In this document: positions 38,544 through 47,581 of the stretch, piece after piece
Position numbering within the stretch: the stretch's first letter is position 1
Layout of the letters: every line of letters starts with the position of its first letter
DNA from: Bacillota bacterium
GTDB lineage: Bacteria > Bacillota > Clostridia > Acetivibrionales > DSM-2933
Reading direction: 5' to 3'
Assembly (NCBI GenBank): GCA_023430975.1
Contig: JAEYYB010000093.1
Coordinates: 8,398 to 72,397, forward strand
Length of the DNA stretch: 64,000 nt
The notes under the pieces: model-generated
Database searches by the model: none
Told to the model about the DNA's origin: nothing
What the model saw: only the letters and a program-made list of their open reading frames with translations
Made by a program: the position numbers and the translations under genes

Positions 38544-38819
38544 TTACTTTGTTTCTAAAAATTTTTCTAGCAATTCAGCCGATTTTAATAATTCCGGAAT
38601 CTGTTGCTCTGAAATTTTTTCAAATTTCCTTATAGCTTTAATTATTTGTAAAAATTCAGCTGCAAACTTCTGGTGCTTTTTATCTTTCCAAGTTTCTCCT
38701 AAACGTGCAAAGTCATTCTTTATATAAGAAATATTGTTCTCTAAATTCTGATTGAATTTTCTTAATGAACTTGCAAACTTCCTAATCTCTTGAGGATTAG
38801 CATATACTCCACCTGACAT
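38544..38819 (-). CDS. WXG100-like protein
   Basis: The 91-residue protein is predicted helical with ETWKDKKHQKFAAEF in the central turn, resembling the W-x-G hairpin of ESAT-6/WXG100 proteins but with Asp in place of Gly. Two amphipathic helices flank the turn. It lies 15 bp downstream of the EssC-like ATPase gene, and would be a small substrate or chaperone of that ATPase. Confidence 0.65.
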   Translation of the reverse strand: MSGGVYANPQEIRKFASSLRKFNQNLENNISYIKNDFARLGETWKDKKHQKFAAEFLQIIKAIRKFEKISEQQIPELLKSAELLEKFLETK

Positions 38820-38834
38820 ATGTAATCACCTTTC

Positions 38835-41800
38835 TCATTTATTTTTATCTAACATATTTATAGCCCAATCGATCCAGTCCGATTTACTCAAATTATAAGC
38901 TCTAAATTTCTCTAATCTTCCTAATGTTTCATCATATAAAAATGCCATATTATCCTTCAGTTTTGCTGCTTCTTGAGTATCTATCAAAGCTATAGAGTCA
39001 TCTGTATTAGTCTTGAATAGAATCTTTTTGTCAAACTCACGCAATAAAGAGTTCTCTATGTTTCTTTCAAAGCCAACTTTTGAGTCACTCCATAATATTG
39101 AATGAACACCTACATCTGGCCCATTTTTTATAATGTTTGTAAACATTTTATATACAGATTCTTTTTTGGAAGTAGACTCTTTAACTTTTGTTGAAATACT
39201 ATCAATGCTATCTATATTAATGCTATCAACATCAATATTATCTATATTTATATTGTCAAAATCATAAAAATCGTTATTTCCTATTTCAAATTCATCTGAG
39301 TCTTTTAAATCTTTAGCCCTCTGAACTCCAAAAACAATTAAAAATACTGGTGATTTAAAATACTCCTCATTCTCATTACGATTATTTACTTCTTTATTAA
39401 TTTCCCTCATAAATTCAGTAATACTTTTCCTTTTGCCCCAGAAAACTCTATTGCTGTATCTCTTAGAAAAGGTTAAAAATTGATTTTCGCTTTCATTTTG
39501 ATACGTACCGTAATCTAGAATATATATTGAAGGATTAGTATACTTAACATTTGATAAAATGCTAATCAAAATTAAACTAAATATATTGTTAACTTCATTT
39601 AACCTTTGTCCAATAACTAATAAATTATTTCCATTTTGTCTTTCTAACTTTACGCTTGTTGGATCACATATTGCTACTGGCTCTCCTATCCATAATTGAG
39701 ATATAGTCGACATATTTTGTTTACTATCAAATGATTTACCCTCTGATAGATCTTTATTTAAAGGATGATTTGAGTCTTTATATAAGCAAACATCCTGCCT
39801 ACCATCAAAGATTTTTTGCTCCAAATCAGGCTTGTAATTTTTTTGTTTTTTAATTTTATCAACAATATCTATGTAATGCTGGTGCTCGTCTTTAGATAAA
39901 TAAGCAACCTGAAAAATACTATTACTACCTTCTTCTCCACCATTATCATTGTAAACCGCATGCCCAGGATTGCTTGATAAAGTCCTTAATGCTGAATTAT
40001 TATCTGATAAACCACTTTGTCCTTGATCTTTACCTTTTAATGCAATACGAACTGATATTTGATCAAGAACTGATCTTGTCAATATCCATTCTCCCCTTAT
40101 AGCTTGTGAGCATAATATTATATGAATACCAAAAGCTCTTCCTCTATTTATTAAATCTTGTAATATAACAGCACAATCTGAAGCAATCTTATCTTCATTT
40201 TCAAAAAATTTCTGATATTCATCAACTATCAATAATATTCTTGGCAAAGATTTACCCGTCTTTTGTCTATATTCTGTTATATTACTTATTGTTTCGCCAC
40301 AGTTTTTAAATTTCTGTCCTCTCAATTCTAACTCCTTAGACAGCCCTTGCAAAACACTTAAGGCAAATTCTCTTTCACTCTCTATAGCAATCACTCTTGC
40401 ATGAGGTAATTTATTATCAGCATATATTTTAAACTCTATACCTTCTTTAAAATCTATTAAATATAATTCTACTTCATCAGGACTATACATTAATGCAATG
40501 TTAGTTATAAAAGCATTTAAAAGTACTGATTTACCAGAACCCGTTGCACCTGTTATTAGTGCATGGATATTTATACCTTTGCCTAATATAATTTCCTGTT
40601 TTTTACGTGCACCAAATCTGCCTATTGGCACACTTAAAAACTCAAGACAATTACTATTCCATATATCATTTTTTTCTGGAATAATTGAATCAAATTGTAC
40701 TTTAACAGATTTAGCATTTTTAGAAGACTCTCCAATTTTTTCAATAATGTCTTTTATTACTATTTCTTTGGGTAGCTCCTCAAAATCAAATAAATTCTCA
40801 GAATCGTTTAGTATAATTGAATCATTACTGATAAATTTAATTACATTCATGTTTGCTTCTAAAGAGATATCGGTAACATCGTATGGCAAATTTATTGTAT
40901 CGTCCTTTAAAATAATTACATGTATTCCGCACCTATGACCATTTAAGCATATACTCTGCAATCTAGCTATCATTTCAGAAGTAAACCTATTTGGAAAATC
41001 TATAATAACTAATACCCTATATGGCTCAGCAATTTCACCTGCTTCTTTGTTATAATCTTCAATACTTTGATAGTCGTTCCTTAGATATTCCTGTATTATA
41101 TTTTCAATGTTTTTACTATAATCAAACAGTTGATTCTCTATATGTATTTGTTCTACCCATACTTTATCACTTATAAATCTTTTATCATAATCTCCTAAGT
41201 GTAAAAAATCAGCAAAAGACTGACCTAGGTTGATTGGATCAACAAAAGTAAAATATAACTTTCCTAACGGCATAGCAGCTAAAAGGCTTATTAAAATTGA
41301 TTTAATCCCTTTTAATGCTTTTTCCCTTTGTTCTGAGTTTTGAATTTTGATAATAGTAGAGTAATTATCTCGATTGGTTTGAATAATAGGAAAGCATTGA
41401 TTTACTAGATACTTATCAAAATATTTTTTTAATTCATTATCTTCTGAAGAATTTAATATTCCTTCAAGTTCCCGAAAGCACTCAGGCTTATTTACTCTCT
41501 CAAAACCAAAAATAAATTCATCAAATACTTCTTTGGTTATATCTATATCTTTTGCATCAATGTTATTAAATGATTTGTTTCTTCCGCAATAAGGAATCAT
41601 AAACTTTGAATTATCATTATAAAAAGTATTAATTTTATTTATAATTTCTTCCCTAAACTCAAGTCGTACTTTTTTATAAAAATCATTATACGAATTTCTA
41701 AGTTCTCCTTTGCATATATCAGAAATGTACTTCAAGCTTTTGTCTTTTAGAACACTTGCTCGTTTCATATCTTTCATTAAATCAAAATATAATTCTTTCG

Positions 41801-42311
41801 CATTTGGATCATTTAAAAAGGCCATTGGATCATCCTTCCTTATAAATAAGGAACCAATTGCACCAGCTAAAAAAAATATAGACACGAAGCCTGGAATTAT
41901 TTCAGCACTAATAAACATAGCAATAAAACAGCCTAAAGATAAAAACCATTTATAAGTTGGCTTTAAAAAGCCAAATCTTATTCCTTTTAATCCTTCAATT
42001 TTATTAGCAAGCAAAGCAACACTTTTTTTTAATTCCTCATAAGTGTGACCATCATTAGCATCAAATTTTTCAAGTTCTTTAGCACCACTGCTTGCCACTT
42101 CATTATACATTACTTTTTTCTCTATCGATAGATTTGCATATATATCTTGGAATACTTGCCACTTTTTCTCTTCCTCTGCATGCATTACTTTTAGTTCTCT
42201 ACTCTTATCGTCATATTTATTTCGAATTTGTAAATCAAATTCTTTCATCTCAAGTATTAGCCTTTTAAATTCTTTCTCTTGATCATCAATATTGGCTTGG
42301 AATGGTTTCAT
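38835..42311 (-). CDS. FtsK/SpoIIIE-EssC-like ATPase
   Basis: The protein of about 1,158 residues has an N-terminal helical region and two transmembrane helices (residues about 108-150). An FtsK/SpoIIIE domain carries Walker A GATGSGKSVLLNAF near residue 590 and LLIVDEYQKFF. A second, degenerate ATPase-like region (LLVIGQRLNEVNN) comes toward the C-terminus. This is the arrangement of type VII secretion EssC/EccC ATPases, without an N-terminal FHA domain. It is flanked by two WXG100-like genes and followed by a toxin gene. No EsaA, EssA, EssB or YukD partner is seen nearby. Confidence 0.75.
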   Translation of the reverse strand: MKPFQANIDDQEKEFKRLILEMKEFDLQIRNKYDDKSRELKVMHAEEEKKWQVFQDIYANLSIEKKVMYNEVASSGAKELEKFDANDGHTYEELKKSVALLANKIEGLKGIRFGFLKPTYKWFLSLGCFIAMFISAEIIPGFVSIFFLAGAIGSLFIRKDDPMAFLNDPNAKELYFDLMKDMKRASVLKDKSLKYISDICKGELRNSYNDFYKKVRLEFREEIINKINTFYNDNSKFMIPYCGRNKSFNNIDAKDIDITKEVFDEFIFGFERVNKPECFRELEGILNSSEDNELKKYFDKYLVNQCFPIIQTNRDNYSTIIKIQNSEQREKALKGIKSILISLLAAMPLGKLYFTFVDPINLGQSFADFLHLGDYDKRFISDKVWVEQIHIENQLFDYSKNIENIIQEYLRNDYQSIEDYNKEAGEIAEPYRVLVIIDFPNRFTSEMIARLQSICLNGHRCGIHVIILKDDTINLPYDVTDISLEANMNVIKFISNDSIILNDSENLFDFEELPKEIVIKDIIEKIGESSKNAKSVKVQFDSIIPEKNDIWNSNCLEFLSVPIGRFGARKKQEIILGKGINIHALITGATGSGKSVLLNAFITNIALMYSPDEVELYLIDFKEGIEFKIYADNKLPHARVIAIESEREFALSVLQGLSKELELRGQKFKNCGETISNITEYRQKTGKSLPRILLIVDEYQKFFENEDKIASDCAVILQDLINRGRAFGIHIILCSQAIRGEWILTRSVLDQISVRIALKGKDQGQSGLSDNNSALRTLSSNPGHAVYNDNGGEEGSNSIFQVAYLSKDEHQHYIDIVDKIKKQKNYKPDLEQKIFDGRQDVCLYKDSNHPLNKDLSEGKSFDSKQNMSTISQLWIGEPVAICDPTSVKLERQNGNNLLVIGQRLNEVNNIFSLILISILSNVKYTNPSIYILDYGTYQNESENQFLTFSKRYSNRVFWGKRKSITEFMREINKEVNNRNENEEYFKSPVFLIVFGVQRAKDLKDSDEFEIGNNDFYDFDNINIDNIDVDSINIDSIDSISTKVKESTSKKESVYKMFTNIIKNGPDVGVHSILWSDSKVGFERNIENSLLREFDKKILFKTNTDDSIALIDTQEAAKLKDNMAFLYDETLGRLEKFRAYNLSKSDWIDWAINMLDKNK

Positions 42312-42323
42312 CAAAAAATCCCC

Positions 42324-42518
42324 CTAAAAATTATTAAGTTTTTTCTCTATATCACTCAATTTTCCTAATGTATCTTGGTTTCTACCATGTAAGTTGGAAA
42401 TTAACGTTTGTAAAGTAATTATATATTTCTGTTCAAATTCAACATATTTTTGATCATTCCAATTGTCTCGAATATCTTTCCAACTATTTTTGAAACTACT
42501 TATGGATTTGTCTAACAT
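42324..42518 (-). CDS. Second, very small WXG-like protein
   Basis: The 64-residue protein contains SWKDIRDNWNDQKYVEFEQKY, with W-N-D in the turn and an aromatic nine positions on, matching the other WXG-like protein in the cluster. It is shorter than the usual 100 residues. The ATG has AAAGGTGAG upstream and the stop is 12 bp before the ATPase gene, so the two are co-translated. Confidence 0.55.
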   Translation of the reverse strand: MLDKSISSFKNSWKDIRDNWNDQKYVEFEQKYIITLQTLISNLHGRNQDTLGKLSDIEKKLNNF

Positions 42519-42623
42519 AAACACTCACCTTTCAAAATAGCAAAAATATGACATATAAACTTTTAGCTTTTAATAGGATGGAAACAACAAAGATTGATTA
42601 ATACATTGTGAATTTAATTATTG

Positions 42624-42785
42624 TTATGGTTTCCAAGTCTTCTTTTTTTCCTTAAGTAGCTTTTCGTATTTTATTCTATCATTTTCAGAATAAAATATAT
42701 GCACAAATTCAATTCCACATTTAGAACACTGTAAATGCCAAATTTTGTGCGGATTACCACATACTTCACAGTTATAAACCTTCAT
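42624..42785 (-). CDS. Small zinc-ribbon-like protein
   Basis: The 53-residue protein has VCGNPHKIWHLQCSKCGIEF, with paired CxxC-like motifs able to bind zinc, and a basic tail. ATG 42785 has GGGGGG upstream. It precedes the type VII-like cluster; no function can be assigned. Confidence 0.5.
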   Translation of the reverse strand: MKVYNCEVCGNPHKIWHLQCSKCGIEFVHIFYSENDRIKYEKLLKEKKKTWKP

Positions 42786-42996
42786 AACAAATCCCCCCCA
42801 TGAAAAATTAATAGTATATTGATACCTCATTTATGGATCTTACAATATTAAACTATAAACTTACTCACTAAATTCAGGAAATTACCAAGAACAACAAAAA
42901 TATACCGAATAAACATTAAAACTTACTAAATGTATACATTTTCTCATATTACACTAAATTGTATTATAATATATTTGAAATAAGAATTAAATATAT

Positions 42997-43038
42997 TTGG
43001 CATAAAACTACTTTATTTTGGCGTAAAACCACTCTGTT
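42997..43038. repeat. 21-bp imperfect tandem repeats (iteron-like)
   Basis: TTGGCATAAAACTAC and TTGGCGTAAAACCAC start 21 bp apart, and a third related half TTGGTATAAATTTAC begins at 43058. They lie in the 304-bp gap upstream of the zinc-ribbon gene, which otherwise holds only AT-rich sequence. They may be protein-binding sites. Confidence 0.5.
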
Positions 43039-43089
43039 TTGCTTAAATAAGTATATCTTGGTATAAATTTACACGCAGCCATTTTTTTA

Positions 43090-44316
43090 TTACTTTAATT
43101 CTTCTATAATATCGAAAATATGCTTATTCTTGCCTAGAACCTTATCATCTTTACTTGTTAATGGATCAAGCCAATCTGCTTTTTCTCGAGCCCATTTTAG
43201 CCATTCTGAAAGTTTTTCCCTTTTGTCTATATCATTTACTTCACGTAATTTTAGTTCAAAACAATTAGCAAACCTCCTAATCTTTTCTGCTATATCCCAA
43301 TCCGAAGCAGCTTGCTGTAAAACATTTATTTCTGCAAGCTCTCCCTTTCTCATCTGTTCCAATATTCGTTGTCTTTTGCGTTCTTCTTCCCGTCTCTTCT
43401 CTTCTCTCTCTTCCAAAATATCTTGAGCTCGAATTCTATTTGCAATGACAAACATATTATAAATAATATTGCCAACTTGTTTTTCTAAATTTTCATCATC
43501 ATTATCCTTAAATTCAAACCTATAATTATTCCCCTTATTATAAAACCAACTTTTTGCATTCAATTGCATAACTAAACAGTGCTGAATTTCGGCATCATCT
43601 TTTGAAGTGCGTTTTTTCTTTACTTCCTCTTTCAATTCAAAGCCAACTTCCGAACGTAGAATAACAAAATAAGCATATGCACCATCTGAATTAGAACCCA
43701 CTTGAGTATACCCTTCCAGTTCTTCAATAGCTTTCATTATTACATCCAGTATCCTTAATGCTCTGCTAGTGTTAGGCTCTGAAGAACTAATTGGCAAAAT
43801 ACAAAAGCTCTCTTGGTTAGTATAATAGATATTTCTTGAATAATTGCTACTAGAATTCTTTGATTCCTTATTTTTCTTTAGTTTCCTCTTAATATCTTCC
43901 TTATGCTTAACAATTACTTTGTGTGGTTTTGTTAACTTATCCTTAACCTCAGCCATTGAACATATTTGTTTTATAAGAGTCTTTGTTTCATCACGTAATA
44001 AGTGTAGCTCACCATCAGATTTTATTTCTGCATCCGATAATTGTTCAATATCAGTCCTATACTTTATTGCATAATTCCGGACATATCTCCTTAATTCTCC
44101 TGTTACTTTTGGCAATGATGGTTTTGGGACTTTATAGCCTGCTTTAACTCTTGCCCAATACCCACTTGGGGGCAAAGGAATCCCCAGCCTTTTACAATGC
44201 TTACGAAGTCCATTATCAGACATACCATACCTCTTTGCTACAGTAACTACAGGATCTGTCCAAACTTCATTATATAGTGCTTCTCTATCATCTGCAGTAA
44301 TATACTTGAAATCCAT
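43090..44316 (-). CDS. Large HTH-domain protein of unknown function
   Basis: The protein of about 408 residues has an N-terminal region ALYNEVWTDPVVTVAKRYG, then SDNGLRKHCKRLGIPLPP and SGYWARVKAGYKVPKP, a helix-turn-helix of a type frequent on mobile elements and in defence regions. The rest is basic and helical with a long coiled region near residue 300 (EEREEKRREEERKRQ). No enzymatic motif is visible. It stands alone between AT-rich intergenic stretches. Confidence 0.55.
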   Translation of the reverse strand: MDFKYITADDREALYNEVWTDPVVTVAKRYGMSDNGLRKHCKRLGIPLPPSGYWARVKAGYKVPKPSLPKVTGELRRYVRNYAIKYRTDIEQLSDAEIKSDGELHLLRDETKTLIKQICSMAEVKDKLTKPHKVIVKHKEDIKRKLKKNKESKNSSSNYSRNIYYTNQESFCILPISSSEPNTSRALRILDVIMKAIEELEGYTQVGSNSDGAYAYFVILRSEVGFELKEEVKKKRTSKDDAEIQHCLVMQLNAKSWFYNKGNNYRFEFKDNDDENLEKQVGNIIYNMFVIANRIRAQDILEEREEKRREEERKRQRILEQMRKGELAEINVLQQAASDWDIAEKIRRFANCFELKLREVNDIDKREKLSEWLKWAREKADWLDPLTSKDDKVLGKNKHIFDIIEELK

Positions 44317-44384
44317 AATAATCACCTTTGATTTATAATAAGGTTTTGAATCTAATCATAATTACCTGAATTTATAAATTAATA

Positions 44385-44417
44385 AAGGATGATATCGTCT
44401 ATACGAAAATCATCCTT
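44385..44417 (-). terminator. Terminator-like hairpin after the Imm22 gene
   Basis: AAGGATGAT pairs with ATCATCCTT (9 bp) across 15 bases; an AT-rich tail follows on the minus strand. It lies in the 3' region of the toxin-immunity pair. Confidence 0.55.
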
Positions 44418-44479
44418 GAATTTTTATAAGTAAATATTTTAAGTATTAAAGTCATTCAACATCTATACTTAACTAAAGT

Positions 44480-44863
44480 TTATTCATATTCAACTGAGCC
44501 AATGTAATCAAAGCTAAAAGTACCATTATCATAATGTTTAAGCTTTTCATCATACTCAAAGTTATACAGAAATATAACTGAATTAAATGGATCTTTAATT
44601 TTTATAGCAAACTCTTCAAATTTAGGCATTATGATGTCATAATATGAAAAACCCTTTGATAGTTCATTTAATCCAGATAAAGGTTGCTCAAAAAACTTCG
44701 CTTCTCTGCAAAAATCATCATAGCGCCCTGTCTTGAATGCACGTGCAAAACGTGAAGGTATTAAATCCCCATCTTCATCATAAGTAATTTTCAGAAATTC
44801 ATTTAAATCATCAACAGATTTTGTATTTCCAACCCATAAAGATACAGAACCCTGTTTCTTCAT
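44480..44863 (-). CDS. Imm22-family immunity protein
   Basis: The protein of 127 residues starts MKKQGSVSLWVGNTKS and has YDEDGDLIPSRFARAF and FNSVIFLYNFEYD, matching the Imm22 immunity family. ATG 44863 has AGGAGG upstream. It lies directly after the toxin gene at 44883-45539 in the same direction, as expected for a cognate pair. Confidence 0.7.
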   Translation of the reverse strand: MKKQGSVSLWVGNTKSVDDLNEFLKITYDEDGDLIPSRFARAFKTGRYDDFCREAKFFEQPLSGLNELSKGFSYYDIIMPKFEEFAIKIKDPFNSVIFLYNFEYDEKLKHYDNGTFSFDYIGSVEYE

Positions 44864-44882
44864 TTTATCACTCCTCCTGTAT

Positions 44883-45539
44883 TTATCCTTTAAGTCTGCC
44901 TGGTAATGCAGCTGCACCGCCAATCAGCCTTTTATCTGCCCACCCACGTAAACCTTTTACAAAACTCTCATAATTTGGAGAGCCATCAATAATCTTAAGT
45001 ATTTCATTATGTGCAGTTGTTGAACCCTCTCCACCATGCTCACCAGGTGGATTTTTAAATTTTACATCTTTTATGGGTGTACGCATCTCAGCAATATCCT
45101 CAGCAGTCAGCCCCCATTTTTTAAAAACAGGTGCTCTCGAAACCATATGCCATTCATGTAAACCACCAGGAGAACGTAATCTATCCTCAATGGTATCTCT
45201 TAACTCAGAATTCTCCCATATTTTATCAAATTCTTCTGGGGTTAGTGAGTTAAACCATTCACTAAATTTTCCACCTCTTACAGATGGTATTTTAGTCACT
45301 TCTGATCCTGATTCCTCCAATATTGAATCAGCAATATCTTTTATAACTTCTTTTGGTGTTTTCGGCAAAAGATCTAGTAATTCCGCTTTAATTTCTCCTC
45401 TGTCCATTCCAGAAACATTCTCTTTTACTGCTTCCGCCATTTTTTTAATTTCTTTTAAAGGTACAGTGGGGTAAAGTTTCTGTATTTCTATAAAAAGCAA
45501 ACTCTTTTTCGCAGATTTTGCTCCATCTCCGTGAGCCAT
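44883..45539 (-). CDS. Polymorphic toxin C-terminal fragment protein
   Basis: The protein of about 218 residues has an N-terminal helical part and a C-terminal toxin-like domain: GGLHEWHMVSRAPVFKKWG, then PPGEHGGEGSTTAHNEI and LPGRLK. Clustered histidines suggest a metal-dependent nuclease, but I cannot name the family. There is no signal peptide or delivery domain, so it may be a solitary toxin cassette or use a neighbour for export. Imm22 follows. Confidence 0.6.
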   Translation of the reverse strand: MAHGDGAKSAKKSLLFIEIQKLYPTVPLKEIKKMAEAVKENVSGMDRGEIKAELLDLLPKTPKEVIKDIADSILEESGSEVTKIPSVRGGKFSEWFNSLTPEEFDKIWENSELRDTIEDRLRSPGGLHEWHMVSRAPVFKKWGLTAEDIAEMRTPIKDVKFKNPPGEHGGEGSTTAHNEILKIIDGSPNYESFVKGLRGWADKRLIGGAAALPGRLKG

Positions 45540-45735
45540 ATTGTTCACCGATCCCCATATAAAAAATAAATAATAACAGTCCAGTATCTAATTTGTTATT
45601 TTTTACATATTATCATTTTTTTCGATAGAATACAATACCGGATAATGCTCTGTTTTCTCATTGCAAGTAATTAGAATAATCAAACATGTTACTTATAGAG
45701 TGTCACTAATGCTTACACACTTGAATCTCACAAAC

Positions 45736-46560
45736 TTAATCATCATCATTAGTTTTGTCTTCTAATGAAAGTACCCTATGATCTCTTGTTAAAAGTTTCA
45801 TCTGATTAATTGCAATTAAATTTAGCTTTTCCAGACGCTGTGATTGTGAAATCGCTTCGTTAATAAACAATGCATTTAAATTCTCTAGATTGGCAAGACA
45901 TACCAATTGTGAGACGTTAGCATAATCACGAATATTACCTTTTAATTCAGGATTCTTATCACGCCATTGCTTTGCTGTCATTCCAAACAATGCAACATTT
46001 AATACATCGGCTTCATTTGCATATACCTGTGTTATTTGATATTTATTTAATGTAGGTGGAATAAGATTTTCCTTTATAGCATCAGTATGTATCTTGTAAT
46101 TAATTTTAGTCAGATTTCGCTTAATATCCCAACCTAATTGTTTTTGTTCATCATCTTTGAGCCTCTGAAATTCTTTGATTAAATAAATCTTAAATTCTGG
46201 GCTTATCCACATACCAAATTCAAAAGCTATATCTTTATGTGCATATGTCCCACCATATCTTCCCGCAGTAGCCTTTAACCCAATCGCATTTGTTTTTTGT
46301 ACCCATTCTTTTACACTAATTTTATAACTGTTCAATCCAGCTTGACTTTTAATTATGGCGAATTCGCCATAATTAAAAGCAGGATTATAAATTTGTTCCC
46401 ATATGCCTAAAAACTCAACTGTATTCCTATTACGAAGCCAATCAGATATAAAAAAATCTCCATCCTTTGCTTTTAACATATCAGTTATAGAAATATAATC
46501 ATTATCATTAATTATAGTCACTGTTATATCAGTACCTATAACATTTATCTTCTTAGTCAT
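45736..46560 (-). CDS. KilA-N domain protein
   Basis: The 274-residue protein has a KilA-N DNA-binding domain (YISITDMLKAKDGD, then ISDWLRNRNTVEFL, WIQKTNAIGL-like VQKTNAIGLKATAGRYG) and a helical C-terminus. Such proteins occur on phages and mobile elements as presumed regulators. GGGAGG lies before ATG. It is the last element gene before the sigK junction. A perfect 34-bp palindrome lies inside its coding sequence. Confidence 0.82.
   Translation of the reverse strand: MTKKINVIGTDITVTIINDNDYISITDMLKAKDGDFFISDWLRNRNTVEFLGIWEQIYNPAFNYGEFAIIKSQAGLNSYKISVKEWVQKTNAIGLKATAGRYGGTYAHKDIAFEFGMWISPEFKIYLIKEFQRLKDDEQKQLGWDIKRNLTKINYKIHTDAIKENLIPPTLNKYQITQVYANEADVLNVALFGMTAKQWRDKNPELKGNIRDYANVSQLVCLANLENLNALFINEAISQSQRLEKLNLIAINQMKLLTRDHRVLSLEDKTNDDD
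46346..46379. repeat. Perfect 34-bp palindrome inside the KilA-N gene
   Basis: The half CTTTTAATTATGGCGAA is followed at once by its exact reverse complement, with the centre between 46362 and 46363. The encoded peptide is NYGEFAIIK. No mismatch and no spacer. Confidence 0.95.
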
Positions 46561-46833
46561 ACATTTTCCTCCCGAATCTATTTAATCAAAAGGTTTCCCT
46601 CTTTTTAATTTCCGAACATATGTTTTTCATATATCAATAATTATAACAAAAATCTTTATGTTTACAAGAAATTTCTTCAAATAGGATTGTTTCAATATAT
46701 TTCATAGATAATTTTTGTTTTTAATAAAAAGACCTGAATTTAAAAATACTCTAAAACTTGTCCAATTCCAAATTAAAAAAGCTGTGAATGGCCGCTTTTA
46801 TCCTTATTTTTGTTATTTATCATAACCGAGTTC

Positions 46834-47055
46834 TGATACATATGACCTAGAGATGCCTAACATGGAAGCTACCTCCCTCTGTGTTTTTCCTACTCCGCTT
46901 AAAAGCCCGTATCGAAGCTCAAGCACTATTTTTTCTCTGTTTTTCAGCACTGCTTTCATCTTATTATACAATCTAACAACCTGCATCTTTAAATCCACTT
47001 CATCAACTACAGACTCGGAATTGTCACCAATTACATCAATCAGTGTTATTTCATT
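46834..47055 (-). CDS. sigK: sigK segment 3: region 3-4 of sigma-K (split gene)
   Basis: The minus strand reads NEITLIDVIGDNSES, then LKNREKIVLELRYGL and GKTQREVASMLGISRSYVS, the region 3/4 part of sigma-K (74 codons). Upstream of NE, the frame is unrelated and stops within ten codons, so there is no proper start. The AATGAA at 47050-47055 is the crossover core shared with segment 2. Downstream of SYVS the frame becomes ELGYDK and stops, so the last 20-30 residues of sigma-K are missing here, just where the conjugative element begins. Confidence 0.93.
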
Positions 47056-47138
47056 ACCACTCACATGAGTGACATCCTACATATTGACTATTTCAGCAAT
47101 ACGCTTGTTTACATCAGTGCTGCAAACTCCTTTTTTCT

Positions 47139-47330
47139 TTATTCCTTAGAATCTATGCCTATCCTGTACCCTACGATTGATGAGATTGCATCGCCTAGCT
47201 GCTCTAATCGCTTCAAAGTCTCCTCTTTTGTTATCTCCGGTTTGACAATAAGTATCCTTATCCCCCCAATCCTAGTCTCACTTTCATAATACAAATTTAA
47301 ATCCTTGTCATAAAAATTGTTATCTCCCAC
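47139..47330 (-). CDS. Small partner ORF of recombinase B
   Basis: The 63-residue protein reads MGDNNFYDKDLNLYYESE, then GGIRILIVKPEITKEETLK. GTG 47330 is preferred because AAAGGGGG lies before it; the longer frame has no ribosome site. It is divergent from the recombinase gene across a 103-bp repeat. A directionality factor role is possible by position only. Confidence 0.6.
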   Translation of the reverse strand: MGDNNFYDKDLNLYYESETRIGGIRILIVKPEITKEETLKRLEQLGDAISSIVGYRIGIDSKE

Positions 47331-47404
47331 AAAATCGCCCCCTTTCAAAATATTTAAAATATTACTAATGAAATTAAAAGTGAAGGTTATCAATACTTTT
47401 AATA

Positions 47405-47507
47405 TATATGAAAAGTGTTAATAATCTTACATTTGCCAGAGCAAATAACGAACGCTTTTACGGGATTTGCGATAGACAAATGTAAAAGATTATTCACTTT
47501 TCATATA
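47405..47507 (+). repeat. 103-bp dyad repeat, copy R1 (subfamily A)
   Basis: Ends TATATGAAAAGTG and CACTTTTCATATA are inverted; inside are TTACATTTG/CAAATGTAA and GCAAAT/ATTTGC arms. The centre reads CGCTTTTACGGG, shared with copy R7. It lies in the promoter region of recombinase B. Confidence 0.93.
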
Positions 47508-47581
47508 GTTATAATTAGTACTATTTTGTAAGTTATCAATATAACTTATATATAGAGTGATATTTATATAGAGTGATATTT

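Larger units (their letters stand above)
1..46833. mobile_element. Integrative conjugative element (right-hand portion), inserted in sigK
   Basis: This stretch carries almost every module expected of a conjugative element: VirB4, PrgI, VirB6/TrbL, VirD4, MobP relaxase, accessory RHH protein, TOPRIM protein, giant methylase-helicase, ParA/ParB, DUF3846 and RadC proteins, plus toxin cargo. Its right end is placed at about 46,833 because homology to SigK stops after SRSYVS at 46,834. The left end and the integrase are outside the window; no tyrosine or serine integrase was found between 1 and 46,833. The host repeat family seen to the right is absent here, which fits separate ancestry. The exact boundary is inferred, not proven. 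Confidence 0.8.

Noticed and set aside
46771..46800. Hairpin AAAAGC/GCTTTT with a T run just left of sigK segment 3
   Set aside because: Only a six-pair A/T-rich stem with an 11-base loop; too weak to call as a terminator, although position would suit one.
46813..46833. ELGYDK as a natural C-terminus of sigma-K
   Set aside because: All sigma-70 family proteins continue through RIEKRAL-type residues at this point, and the sequence after SYVS has no similarity to it.
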